NCBI RefSeq assembly: GCF_003751845.1
Contig: NZ_RJKQ01000001.1
Location: 1,550,001-1,614,000 of the forward strand
Length of the DNA: 64,000 nucleotides
Source: Enterobacter sp. BIGb0383
GTDB lineage: Bacteria > Pseudomonadota > Gammaproteobacteria > Enterobacterales > Enterobacteriaceae
Direction: 5' to 3'
Shown here piece after piece: positions 38,671 through 51,237 of this stretch (positions are counted from its first letter, which is position 1; every line of letters begins with the position of its first letter). Below the pieces are notes generated by a model. The model saw only the letters and a program-made list of their open reading frames with translations. It made no database searches and had not been told where the DNA came from. The position numbers and the translations under genes are program-made.

Positions 38671-38852
38671 TTCCGTTAAAAAACGACCTCATCCTGAGCG
38701 TTATCTGTGCGATGATAGTAGGTTTATTCATTCTGCGAAGCAAGTTACACAGGCGAATATCCCTTTGCGAAGGGCGGTTTTAGGATTTTCCTATCGAAAA
38801 ACGTAATCTGCAGATATAAAAAACCCCCGCCATCGGGCGAGGGTTTAAATTT

Positions 38853-38928
<76 letters not shown>

Positions 38929-38967
38929 ACAGTATGTTTACGCACAAATTCTGATGGGAGCAGAATT

Positions 38968-39043
<76 letters not shown>

Positions 39044-39262
39044 GTTGCGTAAAGCCTGTCGTGTTGACGGGCGGCATAATATGAATTCCGCCCGCGAGTG
39101 TCAACGGCAAAATTGAATCATTCCTTTCAACCGCTGAAAAAGCAGACAAATGAATCACTTTGCGACGCAGCCCGTAGCCTTGAGTTAAACCGGTCACGTT
39201 TTCACGTAAAATGATGTTATAAAGTAATCCATTAATTCCCCCACCACGACTCAGGATTTGGC

Positions 39263-39631
39263 ATGATCAAGGAGAGAATGACGCCGGAGGAGCTGGCAAG
39301 GCTCACGGGCTATAGTCGACAAACCATTAATAAATGGGTGCGAAAGGAGGGGTGGGAAACCTCACCAAAACCGGGCGTGCAGGGAGGAAAAGCGCGTCTG
39401 GTTCACGTCGACGATCAGGTTCGTGAATTTATCCTCAGTGCCCAGCGTGACAGTAATGATACCCCCAGCTATCCACAGATTGCCGTTAATGACTCCGCTT
39501 TTGACGCCCTGCTCATCTCTCTTGCAAAGGAGATGACGGATGTGGAGCAAAAACAGCTGACCTCTCTGTTGCTACGCGAAGGTATCTCAGGCTTGTTACA
39601 GCGCCTGGGCATACGTAGTCAGCAGTCATGA
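39263..39631 (+). CDS. yfeC: YfeC-like DNA-binding protein
   Basis: A 122-residue protein with an N-terminal MerR/excisionase-like winged helix (MTPEELARLTGYSRQTINKW, VRKEGWETSPKPGVQGGKAR) and a C-terminal segment shared by the YfeC/YfeD family (KEMTDVEQKQLTSLLLREGI). It closely follows E. coli YfeC. Its stop overlaps the next gene by 4 bases (ATGA), starting a three-gene coupled array. Regulatory target unknown. Confidence 0.9.
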   Translation: MIKERMTPEELARLTGYSRQTINKWVRKEGWETSPKPGVQGGKARLVHVDDQVREFILSAQRDSNDTPSYPQIAVNDSAFDALLISLAKEMTDVEQKQLTSLLLREGISGLLQRLGIRSQQS

Positions 39632-40023
39632 ACAGGTTACGTAGTAAAATGACCACGGCGGAACTGGCCGACTGTCTGGGCGTCGCACGCCAGACGATTA
39701 ACCGCTGGACGCGCGAACGGGGCTGGAGCACCGAGCCGATTCACGGCGTTAAAGGCGGACGTGCCCGGCTTGTTCATATTGACCAGGACGTTAAAGACTT
39801 CCTCGCCAGTACCACCGCGATCCATCAACAGAGCCAGCACGATCGGGCCGATGAACAGCGACAGGACTACGCCAGTCGCCCTTTAAACCCGGCGCTAAAT
39901 CAGATTCACATCGCGCTGGATAATATGACGCAGGATGAACAGCAGCAGCTGGCACAGCTACTGCTCCAGGACGGTATTTCGGGCCTGCTGCTGCGTCTGG
40001 GGATCCGTAATCAGACACTATGA
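39628..40023 (+). CDS. YfeD-like DNA-binding protein, copy 1
   Basis: A 131-residue paralogue with MTTAELADCLGVARQTINRW, TRERGWSTEPIHGVKGGRAR and a closing NMTQDEQQQLAQLLLQDGIS. It is closer to YfeD than to YfeC. Overlaps both neighbours by 4 bases. E. coli has one yfeD; here this copy is followed by a second one. Confidence 0.88.
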   Translation: MNRLRSKMTTAELADCLGVARQTINRWTRERGWSTEPIHGVKGGRARLVHIDQDVKDFLASTTAIHQQSQHDRADEQRQDYASRPLNPALNQIHIALDNMTQDEQQQLAQLLLQDGISGLLLRLGIRNQTL

Positions 40024-40406
40024 ACAGACTACCGGATAAAATGACCACCGCCGAACTGGCTGACTACCTGGGCATCGCACGCCAGACGGTTAGCCGCTGG
40101 ACGCGGGAACAGGGCTGGAGCACGGAAGCGATTCCAGGCATCAAAGGTGGCCGTGCACGCCTGATTCATATTGACCAGAACGTGCGGCATTTCCTGGCGA
40201 ATACCACCGCGTTACGCCAGCAAACGTCCCGGGTCGAAGAGCCCCGCCTGGACTACCTTTCTGAATCCGACAGTCAGGCGCTGCGGCAAATTACCCATGC
40301 GCTGCATAATATGACGCCGGATGAACAGCAGCGGCTGGCGCTGCTGCTGGTCAGAGAAGGCCTTCACGGCTTCCTGCATCGTCTGGGTATCGGACAGGCA
40401 GAATAA
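40020..40406 (+). CDS. yfeD: YfeD-like DNA-binding protein, copy 2
   Basis: A 128-residue paralogue, strongly similar to copy 1 in the N-terminal domain (MTTAELADYLGIARQTVSRW, TREQGWSTEAIPGIKGGRAR) and diverging in the middle, ending GIGQAE. A terminator separates it from convergent gltX. The pair reflects a tandem duplication. Confidence 0.88.
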   Translation: MNRLPDKMTTAELADYLGIARQTVSRWTREQGWSTEAIPGIKGGRARLIHIDQNVRHFLANTTALRQQTSRVEEPRLDYLSESDSQALRQITHALHNMTPDEQQRLALLLVREGLHGFLHRLGIGQAE

Positions 40407-40438
40407 AAAAACGGCAGGGCACAAGCCCTGCCGTTTTT
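40405..40438. terminator. yfeD/gltX terminator
   Basis: ACGGCAGGGC pairs with GCCCTGCCGT, flanked by A- and T-runs, between convergent genes. Confidence 0.88.
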
Positions 40439-40455
40439 GTCTGGCGAAAGCGAAC

Positions 40456-41871
40456 TTACTGCTGCGCTTCACGCTCGGCGATAAAGCCCAGGGCCTTGTT
40501 GATACGCTCAACGCTGCGGGTTTTACCGATCGCATGGACGGTGACATCCAGCCCAGGAGACTGACCGGCACCGGTCACGGCCACGCGCAGCGGCATCCCC
40601 ACTTTACCCATCCCCACTTCCAGCTCGTCGGCGGTCGCCTGAATCGCCTGGTGGACATTTTCCGCCGTCCAGTCGCTCAGTGCGGCCAGCTTATCGCGCA
40701 CCACTTCCAGCGGCTGACGCGCAACCGGACGCAGGTGTTTTTTCGCAGCATCGGCGTCGAACTCGGCGAAATCTTCGTAGAAGTAACGGCAGCTTGCCGC
40801 CATCTCTTTCAGGGTCTTGCAGCGCTCACCCAGCAGTTTCACCAGCTCGGCCAGCTGCGGGCCATTGCGGGTATCGATATTTTCCTGCTCGATATGCCAC
40901 TGCAGATGGGTCGCCACATATTCCGGCGCCAGGGTATTAATATAGTGGTGGTTCAGCCACTGCAGCTTTTCCGTATTGAACGCGCTGGCAGATTTGCTGA
41001 CCGCGCCCAAAGAGAACAGCTTGATCATCTCTTCACGGCTGAAGATTTCCTGATCGCCGCTGGACCAGCCCAGACGCACCAGGTAGTTAAGCAGCGCTTC
41101 CGGCAGATAACCGTCGTCGCGATACTGCATGACGCTGACCGCACCGTGGCGTTTAGAGAGCTTTTTACCGTCGTCGCCGTTGATCATCGAAACGTGCGCA
41201 TACACCGGCACCGGTGCATTCAGCGCTTTCAGAATGTTGATCTGACGCGGGGTGTTGTTGATATGGTCTTCGCCACGTACGACGTGGGTAATTTCCATAT
41301 CCCAGTCGTCCACCACGACGCAGAAGTTGTAGGTGGGTGCGCCATCGGTACGGCGGATGATCAGGTCATCGAGCTCCTGGTTACTGAACTCGATCGGGCC
41401 ACGGATCTGATCGTCGAAGATCACCGAGCCTTCCTGCGGGTTAGCGAAACGCACAACACAGGGTTCATCATCGGCATGGTGGCTGTGATCGTGGAGGCAG
41501 CGGCCGTCGTAGCGCGGCTTTTCACCTTTGGCCATCTGCTCTTCACGCAGGGTGTCCAGGCGCTCTTTCGAGCAGTAGCATTTATAAGCCGTGCCGACCT
41601 TCAGCATCTCATCAATCACCGCGTTATAGCGGTCAAAACGTTTAGTCTGGAAATACGGACCCTCATCCCACTCCAGGCTCAGCCAGTTCATGCCATCCAT
41701 GATGGCATCGATAGCCTGCTGGGTTGAGCGCTCAAGATCGGTATCTTCAATACGCAGCACAAACTCACCGCCATGATTGCGGGCGAAGAGCCAGGAGTAC
41801 AGTGCAGTGCGGGCACCACCGACGTGCAGATAACCGGTCGGGCTGGGCGCGAAGCGGGTTTTGATTTTCAT
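40456..41871 (-). CDS. gltX: Glutamyl-tRNA synthetase
   Basis: A 471-residue class I aminoacyl-tRNA synthetase, the E. coli length. The HIGH-type motif reads [20 protein letters not shown] (residues 9-28) and the KMSKS-type motif is KLSKRHG (about 237-243). The zinc ligands are visible in [17 protein letters not shown] and the following Cys/His segment. It charges tRNA-Glu. Divergent from the valine/lysine tRNA cluster. Confidence 0.97.
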   Translation of the reverse strand: MKIKTRFAPSPTGYLHVGGARTALYSWLFARNHGGEFVLRIEDTDLERSTQQAIDAIMDGMNWLSLEWDEGPYFQTKRFDRYNAVIDEMLKVGTAYKCYCSKERLDTLREEQMAKGEKPRYDGRCLHDHSHHADDEPCVVRFANPQEGSVIFDDQIRGPIEFSNQELDDLIIRRTDGAPTYNFCVVVDDWDMEITHVVRGEDHINNTPRQINILKALNAPVPVYAHVSMINGDDGKKLSKRHGAVSVMQYRDDGYLPEALLNYLVRLGWSSGDQEIFSREEMIKLFSLGAVSKSASAFNTEKLQWLNHHYINTLAPEYVATHLQWHIEQENIDTRNGPQLAELVKLLGERCKTLKEMAASCRYFYEDFAEFDADAAKKHLRPVARQPLEVVRDKLAALSDWTAENVHQAIQATADELEVGMGKVGMPLRVAVTGAGQSPGLDVTVHAIGKTRSVERINKALGFIAEREAQQ

Positions 41872-42129
41872 GAAAAGGCCTTACGTTGATAAAGATGCCG
41901 ACAAGCGGCAAGTTCTGTAAATCTTCAGTGGGCAATATTCTATCACCGTGGGCTAATTCCTCAATCTTGTTCCCGATTTCTGCTGCTTTCCGGCTATTTT
42001 TGTTTAGAAATCATGCTCCGCCGCCTGCATCATCGCCGCATTGCCTAATTTTACGACGAACAAACAAAATCTTTAGAAAATGCGTTGACTCATTTTCAAC
42101 TCTCCCTATAATGCGACTCCACACAGCGG

Positions 42130-42205
42130 GGGTGATTAGCTCAGTTGGTAGAGCACCTCCTTTACACGGAGGGGGTCGGCGGTTCGAGCCCGTCATCACC
42201 CACCA
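42130..42205 (+). tRNA. valU: tRNA-Val (TAC anticodon)
   Basis: A 76-nt cloverleaf GGGTGATTAGCTC ... CACCCACCA, anticodon TAC in CTTTACACG. First of three tandem tRNA-Val genes followed by tRNA-Lys, as in E. coli. Confidence 0.97.
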
Positions 42206-42249
42206 TCTACTTCGGTAGGCTCCGCAGTGTAGATAAAGATTTGAGACAT

Positions 42250-42325
42250 GGGCGATTAGCTCAGTTGGTAGAGCATCTCCTTTACACGGAGGGGGTCGGC
42301 GGTTCGAGCCCGTCATCGCCCACCA
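42250..42325 (+). tRNA. valX: tRNA-Val (TAC anticodon), variant
   Basis: Same fold as its neighbours, but the acceptor pair T4:A69 is C4:G69 (GGGCGAT ... ATCGCCC), a compensated change, and the anticodon stem begins TCTCC rather than CCTCC, giving a T.G wobble. Confidence 0.97.
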
Positions 42326-42358
42326 TATCTCAGAACGTTATCGTAGCAGTACCGAAAT

Positions 42359-42434
42359 GGGTGATTAGCTCAGTTGGTAGAGCACCTCCTTTACACGGAG
42401 GGGGTCGGCGGTTCGAGCCCGTCATCACCCACCA
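42359..42434 (+). tRNA. valY: tRNA-Val (TAC anticodon)
   Basis: Identical to the first copy. It ends 3 bases before the tRNA-Lys gene. Confidence 0.97.
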
Positions 42435-42437
42435 TTC

Positions 42438-42513
42438 GGGTCGTTAGCTCAGTTGGTAGAGCAGTTGACTTTTAATCAATTGGTCGCAGGTTCGAATCCT
42501 GCACGACCCACCA
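42438..42513 (+). tRNA. lysV: tRNA-Lys (TTT anticodon)
   Basis: A 76-nt cloverleaf GGGTCGTTAGCTC ... CGACCCACCA with anticodon TTT in GACTTTTAATC. Last gene of the tRNA operon; a terminator follows. Confidence 0.97.
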
Positions 42514-42517
42514 ATGT

Positions 42518-42544
42518 AAAAAAGCGCCCTAAAGGCGCTTTTTT
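42518..42544 (+). terminator. tRNA operon terminator
   Basis: AAAAAAGCGCC pairs with GGCGCTTTTTT directly after lysV. Confidence 0.9.
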
Positions 42545-42822
42545 GCTATCTGCGATTTGAAAAATATTTCCACGTCAGTGGTTTTACTTAAAGCCATATT
42601 TATCACCAAAAGCCTTCCAGAATCCATCGCTAAAAATCGCCCTTACGCAAATCAAAACAGTAATAAAACACTATATTTATCAGTCGTTAAACCGCGTTAC
42701 ACGTATCCATAATTTATCCTTAATGTGCCGATATTATCCATCCTGCGTTTTTGCGTGAACGCCATTCAAGTCGGGCGCGATTAGGCCGATAACACTGTTT
42801 TATGGCAAGAAAGGAGATTGCA
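42545..42822. other. Intergenic region between lysV and FlxA-like gene
   Basis: A 278-base AT-rich gap in which E. coli carries xapRAB and other genes nearby; none are present. It presumably holds the promoter of the FlxA-like gene. Confidence 0.5.
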
Positions 42823-43176
42823 ATGACAACTATTTCAACAACGGCAGCATCCGCACAAAGCAGCAGCACTGGCAGCAGCCAGGCCTCCAGCGGGAATGAT
42901 ATTGCTTCACAAATCAGTCGAGTGACGCAGCAGATCACAAAGCTGACTCAGCAGCTGAAAGACGTCGCCAATGGTGAGGGCGCCGCTGAAGCGAAGCAGA
43001 AACAGGCTCAGATTATTCAGTCCCAGATTCAGATGCTGCAGGCTCAGCTGGCCCAGCTTCAGCGCCAGCAGGCTGAAGAAGCTCAGCAAAAGCAATCGCA
43101 GCAGCAGGTTCAGCAGGGCAAAACAGAAGGCGTTAACAAGCCTTCCGACGAACATCAGATTGATATCTATATCTGA
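42823..43176 (+). CDS. FlxA-like coiled-coil protein
   Basis: A 117-residue low-complexity protein. ATG 42823 has GGAG 7 bases upstream; the frame opens at 42802 without support. After a Ser/Thr/Ala-rich start ([20 protein letters not shown]) comes a long Gln-rich heptad-like segment (about 35-100) typical of FlxA-family proteins. Ends DEHQIDIYI. Function unknown; FlxA in E. coli is a flagellar-regulon gene, but no link is visible here. Confidence 0.78.
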   Translation: MTTISTTAASAQSSSTGSSQASSGNDIASQISRVTQQITKLTQQLKDVANGEGAAEAKQKQAQIIQSQIQMLQAQLAQLQRQQAEEAQQKQSQQQVQQGKTEGVNKPSDEHQIDIYI

Positions 43177-44096
43177 TTAAACAGCGGATCGTCCTCACGG
43201 GCCTGGTTTAAACACCGGGCCTGTTCTCTCACCACATCCCACAACGCCTGCGCGGCCCCCGACAGCGAGCGATTTTTGCGTCGCACCAGCATGATTTTGC
43301 GCTGCACCTCCGGCACCAACCGTTTGACCACCAGCTGGCTGCCCTGGGGCAGAGGTAGCGCCAGGGCGGGCAGCACGCTAATACCAATTCCCGCCTCGAC
43401 CATCGGAAAGAGCGTTGCCGGATGACCAATCTCCTGCACAATGCTGGCCTGCACGCCAAAATGAGATAATGCGGCATCAATAAGCGGCCGACTTCCCGAC
43501 GCATAATCCTGTACCACCAGCCGCGCGCCTTCTAACGCCGACCAGGACACATCCGCCAGCGATGCCCAGGGGTGATCGTTGCGGCACAGCAGGAAGAAGG
43601 GTTCCTGCAAAATCTCTTCAATCTCCAGATCGCCTGCCGGACCGGGATCGATAACGATCCCAAAATCGACCTCCCCGTGACGAATACTTTCCAGCACCCA
43701 CTGCTGAGGCCTGTCGTGAAGGACAAAGTCAATTTCCGGGTAAAGCCGGTTGCTGCTGGCAATACACTGGGGGATAAGATGCGCGGAGATCGTCTGGCTG
43801 GCCGCAACGCGCACTGTCCCGGTCAGCTGCTGCCCCACCCGACCGGCTTCGCGCAGGGTGCTGCTGAGCTCTTCCAGCAGCCGTTCAAGCCGCACCGCCA
43901 GCTGCTGGCCAGCCTCGGTCAGTACCACTTCCCGGGTGGTGCGATCCAGCAGCCGCACGCCGGTTTGCCGCTCCAGCTCTTTAATGCTGTGGCTAACGGC
44001 GGACTGGCTCAGGCCAATCATGTCCCCTGCCCGACTAAAGCTTTTGGCCTGCGCGACCATAACAAACACGCGTAGCTGACGTATGGAGTAATTCAT
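43167..44096 (-). CDS. yfeR: LysR-family regulator YfeR
   Basis: A 309-residue LysR-type regulator. The N-terminus [20 protein letters not shown] with [20 protein letters not shown] and [15 protein letters not shown] is the winged helix; the effector domain follows from about residue 90. It diverges from yfeH, the usual E. coli/Salmonella arrangement, where YfeR responds to osmolarity and affects yfeH. Its 3' end overlaps the FlxA-like gene by 10 bases. Confidence 0.93.
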   Translation of the reverse strand: MNYSIRQLRVFVMVAQAKSFSRAGDMIGLSQSAVSHSIKELERQTGVRLLDRTTREVVLTEAGQQLAVRLERLLEELSSTLREAGRVGQQLTGTVRVAASQTISAHLIPQCIASSNRLYPEIDFVLHDRPQQWVLESIRHGEVDFGIVIDPGPAGDLEIEEILQEPFFLLCRNDHPWASLADVSWSALEGARLVVQDYASGSRPLIDAALSHFGVQASIVQEIGHPATLFPMVEAGIGISVLPALALPLPQGSQLVVKRLVPEVQRKIMLVRRKNRSLSGAAQALWDVVREQARCLNQAREDDPLFNQI

Positions 44097-44185
44097 TTGA
44101 TAAATTCATGAATGGATGCAATAAATCAATTTTATTTCTCAAAGTAGAATAAGCACAATAGCAACATCGACTTTGTGGAGTGCCT

Positions 44186-45181
44186 ATGAACATCTTTCGT
44201 ATTCTCGATCCCTTTACGCTGACCCTGGTAGCGGTCGTCCTGCTGGCCTCCTTCTTCCCGGCAACCGGCGGATTTGTCCCCTTTTTCGAAGGGCTGACCA
44301 CCGCCGCCATCGCCCTGCTGTTCTTTATGCACGGCGCAAAACTGTCGCGTGAGGCGATTATTGCCGGGGGCAGTCACTGGCGGCTCCATCTGTGGGTGAT
44401 GTGCAGCACCTTTATTCTCTTCCCGGCGCTGGGCGTGCTCTTTGCCTGGTGGGCACCGATTAACGTCAGCCAGGAGCTGTATACCGGCTTCCTGTACCTC
44501 TGTATCCTGCCCGCCACAGTTCAGTCGGCTATCGCCTTTACGTCGCTTGCGGGCGGTAATGTCGCGGCGGCGGTCTGCTCGGCATCGGCATCCAGCCTGC
44601 TGGGTATTTTCCTGTCACCTCTGCTGGTCGGGCTGCTGATGGATATGCACGGCGCGGAAGGCAATCTGGAGCAGGTGGGCAAGATTATGCTGCAGCTGCT
44701 GCTGCCGTTTGTGCTCGGTCATCTCTCCCGTCCGTGGATCGGCGACTGGGTGTCACGCAATAAAAAATGGATATCAAAAACCGACCAGACATCGATTCTT
44801 CTGGTGGTTTACTCCGCCTTTAGTGAAGCGGTGGTGAACGGTATCTGGCACAAGGTGGGCGTGGGGTCGCTGCTGTTTATCGTGGTGGTCAGTATCGTAC
44901 TGCTGGCGATTGTGATTGCGGTGAATATATTCGTTGCGCGCAAATGCGGCTTTAACAAGGCGGACGAAATTACGATTGTCTTCTGCGGGTCGAAAAAGAG
45001 CCTCGCCAACGGGATCCCGATGGCCAACATTCTGTTCCCGACCTCGGTTATCGGGATGATGGTGCTGCCGCTGATGATTTTCCACCAGATCCAGCTGATG
45101 GTCTGCGCCGTGATGGCGCGACGCTACAAACGTCAGGGCGAAAAACTGGCGCAGGAGCAGGCCCGCGCCGTAAAAAGCTGA
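44186..45181 (+). CDS. yfeH: Bile acid:sodium symporter-family protein YfeH
   Basis: A 331-residue membrane protein of the BASS/SBF-like family. MNIFRILDPFTLTLVAVVLL opens, followed by about ten spans including GLTTAAIALLFFMHGAKLSR, ILPATVQSAIAFTSLAGGNV and IVFCGSKKSLANGIPMANIL. ATG 44186 has GGAG 5 bases upstream. Divergent from its regulator yfeR. Transported substrate unknown. Confidence 0.92.
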   Translation: MNIFRILDPFTLTLVAVVLLASFFPATGGFVPFFEGLTTAAIALLFFMHGAKLSREAIIAGGSHWRLHLWVMCSTFILFPALGVLFAWWAPINVSQELYTGFLYLCILPATVQSAIAFTSLAGGNVAAAVCSASASSLLGIFLSPLLVGLLMDMHGAEGNLEQVGKIMLQLLLPFVLGHLSRPWIGDWVSRNKKWISKTDQTSILLVVYSAFSEAVVNGIWHKVGVGSLLFIVVVSIVLLAIVIAVNIFVARKCGFNKADEITIVFCGSKKSLANGIPMANILFPTSVIGMMVLPLMIFHQIQLMVCAVMARRYKRQGEKLAQEQARAVKS

Positions 45182-45183
45182 GG

Positions 45184-45396
45184 TTACTTCTTGAGGGGCT
45201 GAACCAGGTGGCTCAGCCCTTCGCTTTTAATCAGCAGCGTGACGGCCATCAGCTCGCCAAGCTTGCCCGCCGGAAACTGGTCCTTGCGGGCAAACCACAG
45301 CAGATACTCTTCCGGCACATCGATCAACCTGCGGCCTTTGTATTTACCAAAGGGCATCTCGGTATTGGCAATCTCAATCAGCTGCGTCTTATCCAT
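45184..45396 (-). CDS. ypeB: DUF3820 family protein YpeB
   Basis: A 70-residue protein, MDKTQLIEIANTEMPFGKYK then GRRLIDVPEEYLLWFARKDQ, with the DUF3820 MPFGKYKG core. It matches E. coli YpeB, immediately downstream of ligA on the same strand (1-base gap). Possible nucleic-acid function, not established. Confidence 0.93.
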   Translation of the reverse strand: MDKTQLIEIANTEMPFGKYKGRRLIDVPEEYLLWFARKDQFPAGKLGELMAVTLLIKSEGLSHLVQPLKK

Positions 45397-45397
45397 T

Positions 45398-47425
<2,028 letters not shown>

Positions 47426-47485
47426 TCAATGATAAAAAACCCCCGACAGGCGGGGGTTCAGGGAAGGTTAGCGAAGCACAAACAA

Positions 47486-48439
47486 TCAGGCGTTGGCTTC
47501 TTTCACTTCGCGGATGCGGTCCTGATACTCGCGCAGTTTCTGCGGCGTCATCATCCGACGCTGATCGTCAAGCACCACCCCACCGACTTCATCGGCGATA
47601 TACTGGGCGGACTGAAGCATCAGCTTAAAGTTTTGCAGCTCGTCGCCGTAGGACGGGACCTGCATAAAGATAGTAATACCCGGCGTCGTCAAGCCGACCA
47701 TCGCTTCCGGATCGAACGTTCCCGGTTTCACCATGTTAGCGAGGCTGAACAGCACGGAGCCGCTGCCGTCCGGGCTGAGATGACGGTGGAAAATATTCAT
47801 ATCGCCGAACTTAAAGCCCGCCTGCAGAATGCTGTTCAGCAGGATCTCGCCGTTCAGTTCTGTACCATGATGGGCGGCGACGTTCATGACAATCACCGTT
47901 TCTTTAAGCTGCGGCTTCTCTTCCACAACAGGCTCGGGCTCGACAACCGGTTCCGGATGAGGCTGCGGCGCAGGTTCCACTACCGGCTGAGGTGACTCGA
48001 CAGGCTGTGGAGCGGCGACGGGCTGTACGTGAACAGGCTGCTGCGGTGCAGGAGGCTGTTCCGGCTCTGCCACCGGCTGTGGCTGATACTGCTGCGGCTC
48101 GGGCTGATGCACGGGCGGCGCCTGGCGCGGCTGCGGCGACTCGTATGGCGGCTGGTACTGGTGCGCAGGCTGACGCGGCGCATCCTGCACGCTCGTAGCC
48201 GTTTCCGGCGCATGATTAACCCGGTGAACACGGACTTCACCCACGCCTTCAACGGCGTCGTCGTCTAAGCCATCTATATCCGGCTCATCGTCGTCACGTC
48301 GTGACTTCATGCGTTTGATGGGACGATCGCGAAACAGTGAAGAGCGCTCTTTTCGGCTGGTCCAGAAACCGTGAACCAGTAAAGCGATTATGGCGATCGC
48401 GCCAACAATGATTAATATCAGACGCAAATCCTGCATCAT
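47486..48439 (-). CDS. zipA: Cell division protein ZipA
   Basis: A 317-residue inner-membrane protein. Start Met at 48439 gives [20 protein letters not shown], the single N-terminal span in the N-out orientation, followed by a basic stretch, a long Pro/Gln-rich linker (about 85-180) and the C-terminal FtsZ-binding domain (from [20 protein letters not shown]). It tethers FtsZ to the membrane. The frame extends 17 codons upstream without support. Slightly shorter linker than E. coli. Confidence 0.96.
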   Translation of the reverse strand: MMQDLRLILIIVGAIAIIALLVHGFWTSRKERSSLFRDRPIKRMKSRRDDDEPDIDGLDDDAVEGVGEVRVHRVNHAPETATSVQDAPRQPAHQYQPPYESPQPRQAPPVHQPEPQQYQPQPVAEPEQPPAPQQPVHVQPVAAPQPVESPQPVVEPAPQPHPEPVVEPEPVVEEKPQLKETVIVMNVAAHHGTELNGEILLNSILQAGFKFGDMNIFHRHLSPDGSGSVLFSLANMVKPGTFDPEAMVGLTTPGITIFMQVPSYGDELQNFKLMLQSAQYIADEVGGVVLDDQRRMMTPQKLREYQDRIREVKEANA

Positions 48440-48669
48440 TATATTCTCTGTTGTTCTAACACCTTGCCACCACGGCAAACATTTACTCACTAAGAGTATT
48501 TGCCGATTACGTCAAGTGCAAGTGCAGGCACGAGATTCCACCTATAAAGATGAAAGAAAATGCGTTTTTAGCTCTTTTTTCGAACATTTCCGAGCTGGTC
48601 ATCCTCCGCCAGACGGATATTATAGGCAGGCATTTTTTGCGGTTGTATATAAAGGAGCATCACCCGACC

Positions 48670-49431
48670 ATGGTTTCCCCTTCCGTAAGCTCATCCCGAA
48701 GCGGCCTCTGGTATCTCTCTCAGGGCTTTAAATTGATCGCCCTGCCGGGTATCCGTCGCTTTGTGATTCTGCCCCTGCTGATCAACATTGTGCTGATCGG
48801 CGGCGCTTTCTGGTGGCTCTTTACCCAACTGGGTAGCTGGATCCCCGCCCTGATGAGCCACGTGCCCGACTGGCTACAGTGGCTAAGCTACCTGCTCTGG
48901 CCGATTGCGGTCCTGTCGATCCTGCTGGTGTTCGGCTACCTCTTCTCGACGCTTGCCAACTGGATAGCCGCCCCGTTCAACGGGCTGCTGGCCGAACAGC
49001 TTGAGGCCAGGCTGACCGGCGCAACGCCGCCGGATACCGGGATTGCCGACGTCATGAAAGACCTGCCGCGGATCATGAAGCGCGAATGGCAAAAGCTGGC
49101 GTGGTATCTGCCCCGCGCCCTGCTCCTGCTGATGCTCTATTTTATTCCCGGGATCGGCCAGACCGCTGCGCCAGTACTGTGGTTCCTGTTCAGCGCCTGG
49201 ATGCTCTCCATTCAGTACTGTGACTACCCGTTTGATAACCATAAAGTGCCGTTTAAAGCGATGCGCGAAGCGCTGGCAACGCAAAAAGGCACCACCCTGC
49301 AGTTTGGCGCATTGATCAGCCTCTTCACCCTGGTTCCCCTGCTGAATCTGGTGATAATGCCGGTGGCGGTGTGCGGCGCAACGGCAATGTGGGTCGACTG
49401 CTATCGCCCACGGCATGCGCTCTGGAAGTAA
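48670..49431 (+). CDS. cysZ: Sulfate transporter CysZ
   Basis: A 253-residue membrane protein, the E. coli length from ATG 48670 ([20 protein letters not shown]). Strong identity to CysZ is visible: [40 protein letters not shown] and [20 protein letters not shown]. It imports sulfate for cysteine biosynthesis and lies upstream of cysK. Divergent from zipA. Confidence 0.95.
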   Translation: MVSPSVSSSRSGLWYLSQGFKLIALPGIRRFVILPLLINIVLIGGAFWWLFTQLGSWIPALMSHVPDWLQWLSYLLWPIAVLSILLVFGYLFSTLANWIAAPFNGLLAEQLEARLTGATPPDTGIADVMKDLPRIMKREWQKLAWYLPRALLLLMLYFIPGIGQTAAPVLWFLFSAWMLSIQYCDYPFDNHKVPFKAMREALATQKGTTLQFGALISLFTLVPLLNLVIMPVAVCGATAMWVDCYRPRHALWK

Positions 49432-49608
49432 ACCACTGACGAAGGCTGGTCCATTAGGCTAATAGCGGTGGTTTATTCCACCGCTTATTCCATACTGGTA
49501 ACCATTATTTCCCCACAGCATATAGATATGCGAATTCCTTACTTCCGCATATTTCGTAAGCGGGTATGCTGTGTTCGTTCCCAAATTTCATACAGTTAAG
49601 GACGGGCT

Positions 49609-50580
49609 ATGAGTAAGATTTTTGAAGATAACTCTCTGACAATAGGTCATACGCCGCTGGTTCGACTGAACCGAATCGGTAATGGACGCATCCTGGCGAA
49701 GGTCGAGTCGCGTAACCCCAGCTTCAGCGTCAAATGCCGTATCGGTGCCAATATGATTTGGGATGCCGAAAAACGCGGCGTGCTGAAAGCCGGCATTGAA
49801 CTGGTTGAACCGACCAGCGGTAACACCGGTATTGCTCTGGCCTACGTCGCGGCTGCGCGTGGCTACAAGCTGACGCTGACCATGCCGGAAACGATGAGCG
49901 TGGAACGCCGTAAGCTGCTGAAAGCGCTGGGCGCGAACCTGGTGCTGACCGAAGGCGCGAAAGGCATGAAAGGCGCGATTCAGAAAGCGGAAGAGATTGT
50001 CGCCAGCGACCCGTCTAAGTTCCTGCTGCTGCAGCAGTTCAGCAACCCGGCCAACCCGGAAATACACGAAAAAACCACCGGCCCGGAAATCTGGGAAGAC
50101 ACCGATGGTCAGGTTGACGTCTTTATCTCCGGCGTCGGCACCGGCGGTACGCTGACCGGCGTCTCCCGCTTTATTAAAGGCACAAAAGGCAAAACCGACC
50201 TGATCACCGTCGCGGTTGAACCTACCGACTCTCCGGTTATCGCCCAGGCGCTGGCCGGTGAAGAGCTCAAGCCAGGCCCGCATAAAATTCAGGGTATTGG
50301 CGCCGGCTTTATTCCGGGCAACCTCGATCTGAAACTGGTGGATAAAGTCGTCGCCATCACCAACGAAGAGGCGATCTCTACCGCCCGTCGTCTGATGGAA
50401 GAAGAAGGTATTCTGGCGGGGATCTCCTCTGGTGCGGCAGTGGCGGCAGCCCTGAAGCTTCAGGAAGATGAAGCCTTTACCAACAAGAATATTGTCGTTA
50501 TCCTACCGTCCTCGGGCGAGCGTTATTTAAGCACCGCACTGTTTGCCGATCTCTTCACTGAGAAAGAACTGCAACAGTAG
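49609..50580 (+). CDS. cysK: Cysteine synthase A
   Basis: A 323-residue PLP enzyme making cysteine from O-acetylserine and sulfide. The substrate loop [19 protein letters not shown] (TSGNT about 69-73), PLP phosphate loop [16 protein letters not shown] and [14 protein letters not shown] are intact; Lys in SFSVKCRIG (about 42) is the Schiff-base residue. Start and length match E. coli. Probably under CysB control, though no site is assigned here. Confidence 0.97.
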   Translation: MSKIFEDNSLTIGHTPLVRLNRIGNGRILAKVESRNPSFSVKCRIGANMIWDAEKRGVLKAGIELVEPTSGNTGIALAYVAAARGYKLTLTMPETMSVERRKLLKALGANLVLTEGAKGMKGAIQKAEEIVASDPSKFLLLQQFSNPANPEIHEKTTGPEIWEDTDGQVDVFISGVGTGGTLTGVSRFIKGTKGKTDLITVAVEPTDSPVIAQALAGEELKPGPHKIQGIGAGFIPGNLDLKLVDKVVAITNEEAISTARRLMEEEGILAGISSGAAVAAALKLQEDEAFTNKNIVVILPSSGERYLSTALFADLFTEKELQQ

Positions 50581-50602
50581 TGTCTTAATGTAAATATCGC
50601 GT

Positions 50603-50630
50603 AAAAAAGCACCTGAGAGGGTGCTTTTTT
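50603..50630 (+). terminator. cysK terminator
   Basis: AAAAAAGCACCCT-like arm (AAAAAAGCACCT) pairs with AGGGTGCTTTTTT 22 bases after cysK. Confidence 0.85.
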
Positions 50631-50933
50631 GTGGCGCACTTCAAATTTTTACCTCCCCTGGCATTGCTTAGCCCTCTCTGCTCTGGTATTTAACCAGCTA
50701 TATTTATTTCGATGCGCGAAATTAATCGGAAAAGTGGGATCTCTGAGGCTGAATCGATTTTAGAATGTGGTTCAGATATCGCTTTCGCGGCATAATGCTA
50801 AACGACGCGCAAAACGTCAGCGGTGAGACTCTCCCGCATCGATTAACGCCAGTACTGACAATACAGGCTAAAGTGAAGCCACCAGGCTAGACTTTAGTTC
50901 CACAACACTAAACCTATAAGTTGGGGAAATACA
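50631..50933. other. ptsH promoter region
   Basis: About 300 bases without a gene, corresponding to the multi-promoter ptsH upstream region of E. coli. A Cra-like site is at 50748-50762, and a possible -10 CATAAT at 50791. The RBS GGGGA (50921-50925) precedes ptsH ATG 50934. Confidence 0.6.
50748..50762. promoter_or_regulatory. Cra (FruR) operator upstream of ptsHI-crr
   Basis: GCTGAATCGATTTTA matches the Cra half-site-rich consensus (TGAAwCGnTTnA) and sits where E. coli has its Cra site ahead of the distal ptsH promoter. Confidence 0.7.
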
Positions 50934-51191
50934 ATGTTCCAGCAAGAAGTTACTATTACCGCTCCGAACGGTCTGCACACCCGCCCTGCCGCTCAGTTTG
51001 TTAAAGAAGCTAAAGGCTTCACTTCTGAGATCACTGTGACCTCCAACGGCAAAAGCGCCAGCGCGAAAAGCCTGTTCAAACTGCAGACTCTGGGTCTGAC
51101 TCAGGGCACCGTTGTGACCCTCTCCGCCGAAGGCGAAGATGAGCAAAAAGCAGTTGAGCATCTGGTTAAACTGATGGCTGAGCTCGAGTAA
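50934..51191 (+). CDS. ptsH: Phosphocarrier protein HPr
   Basis: An 85-residue HPr. The phospho-accepting His15 is in [20 protein letters not shown] and the conserved regulatory Ser46 lies in [11 protein letters not shown]. It passes phosphate from enzyme I to the sugar-specific enzymes II. First gene of ptsHI-crr. Confidence 0.98.
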   Translation: MFQQEVTITAPNGLHTRPAAQFVKEAKGFTSEITVTSNGKSASAKSLFKLQTLGLTQGTVVTLSAEGEDEQKAVEHLVKLMAELE

Positions 51192-51237
51192 GACTTTCCG
51201 GGTTCGTTTAAATATCAGTCACAAGTAAGGTAGGGTT

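Noticed and set aside
40321-41727. 468-codon plus-strand frame opposite gltX
   Set aside because: Complement of gltX; it also overlaps yfeD in another frame.
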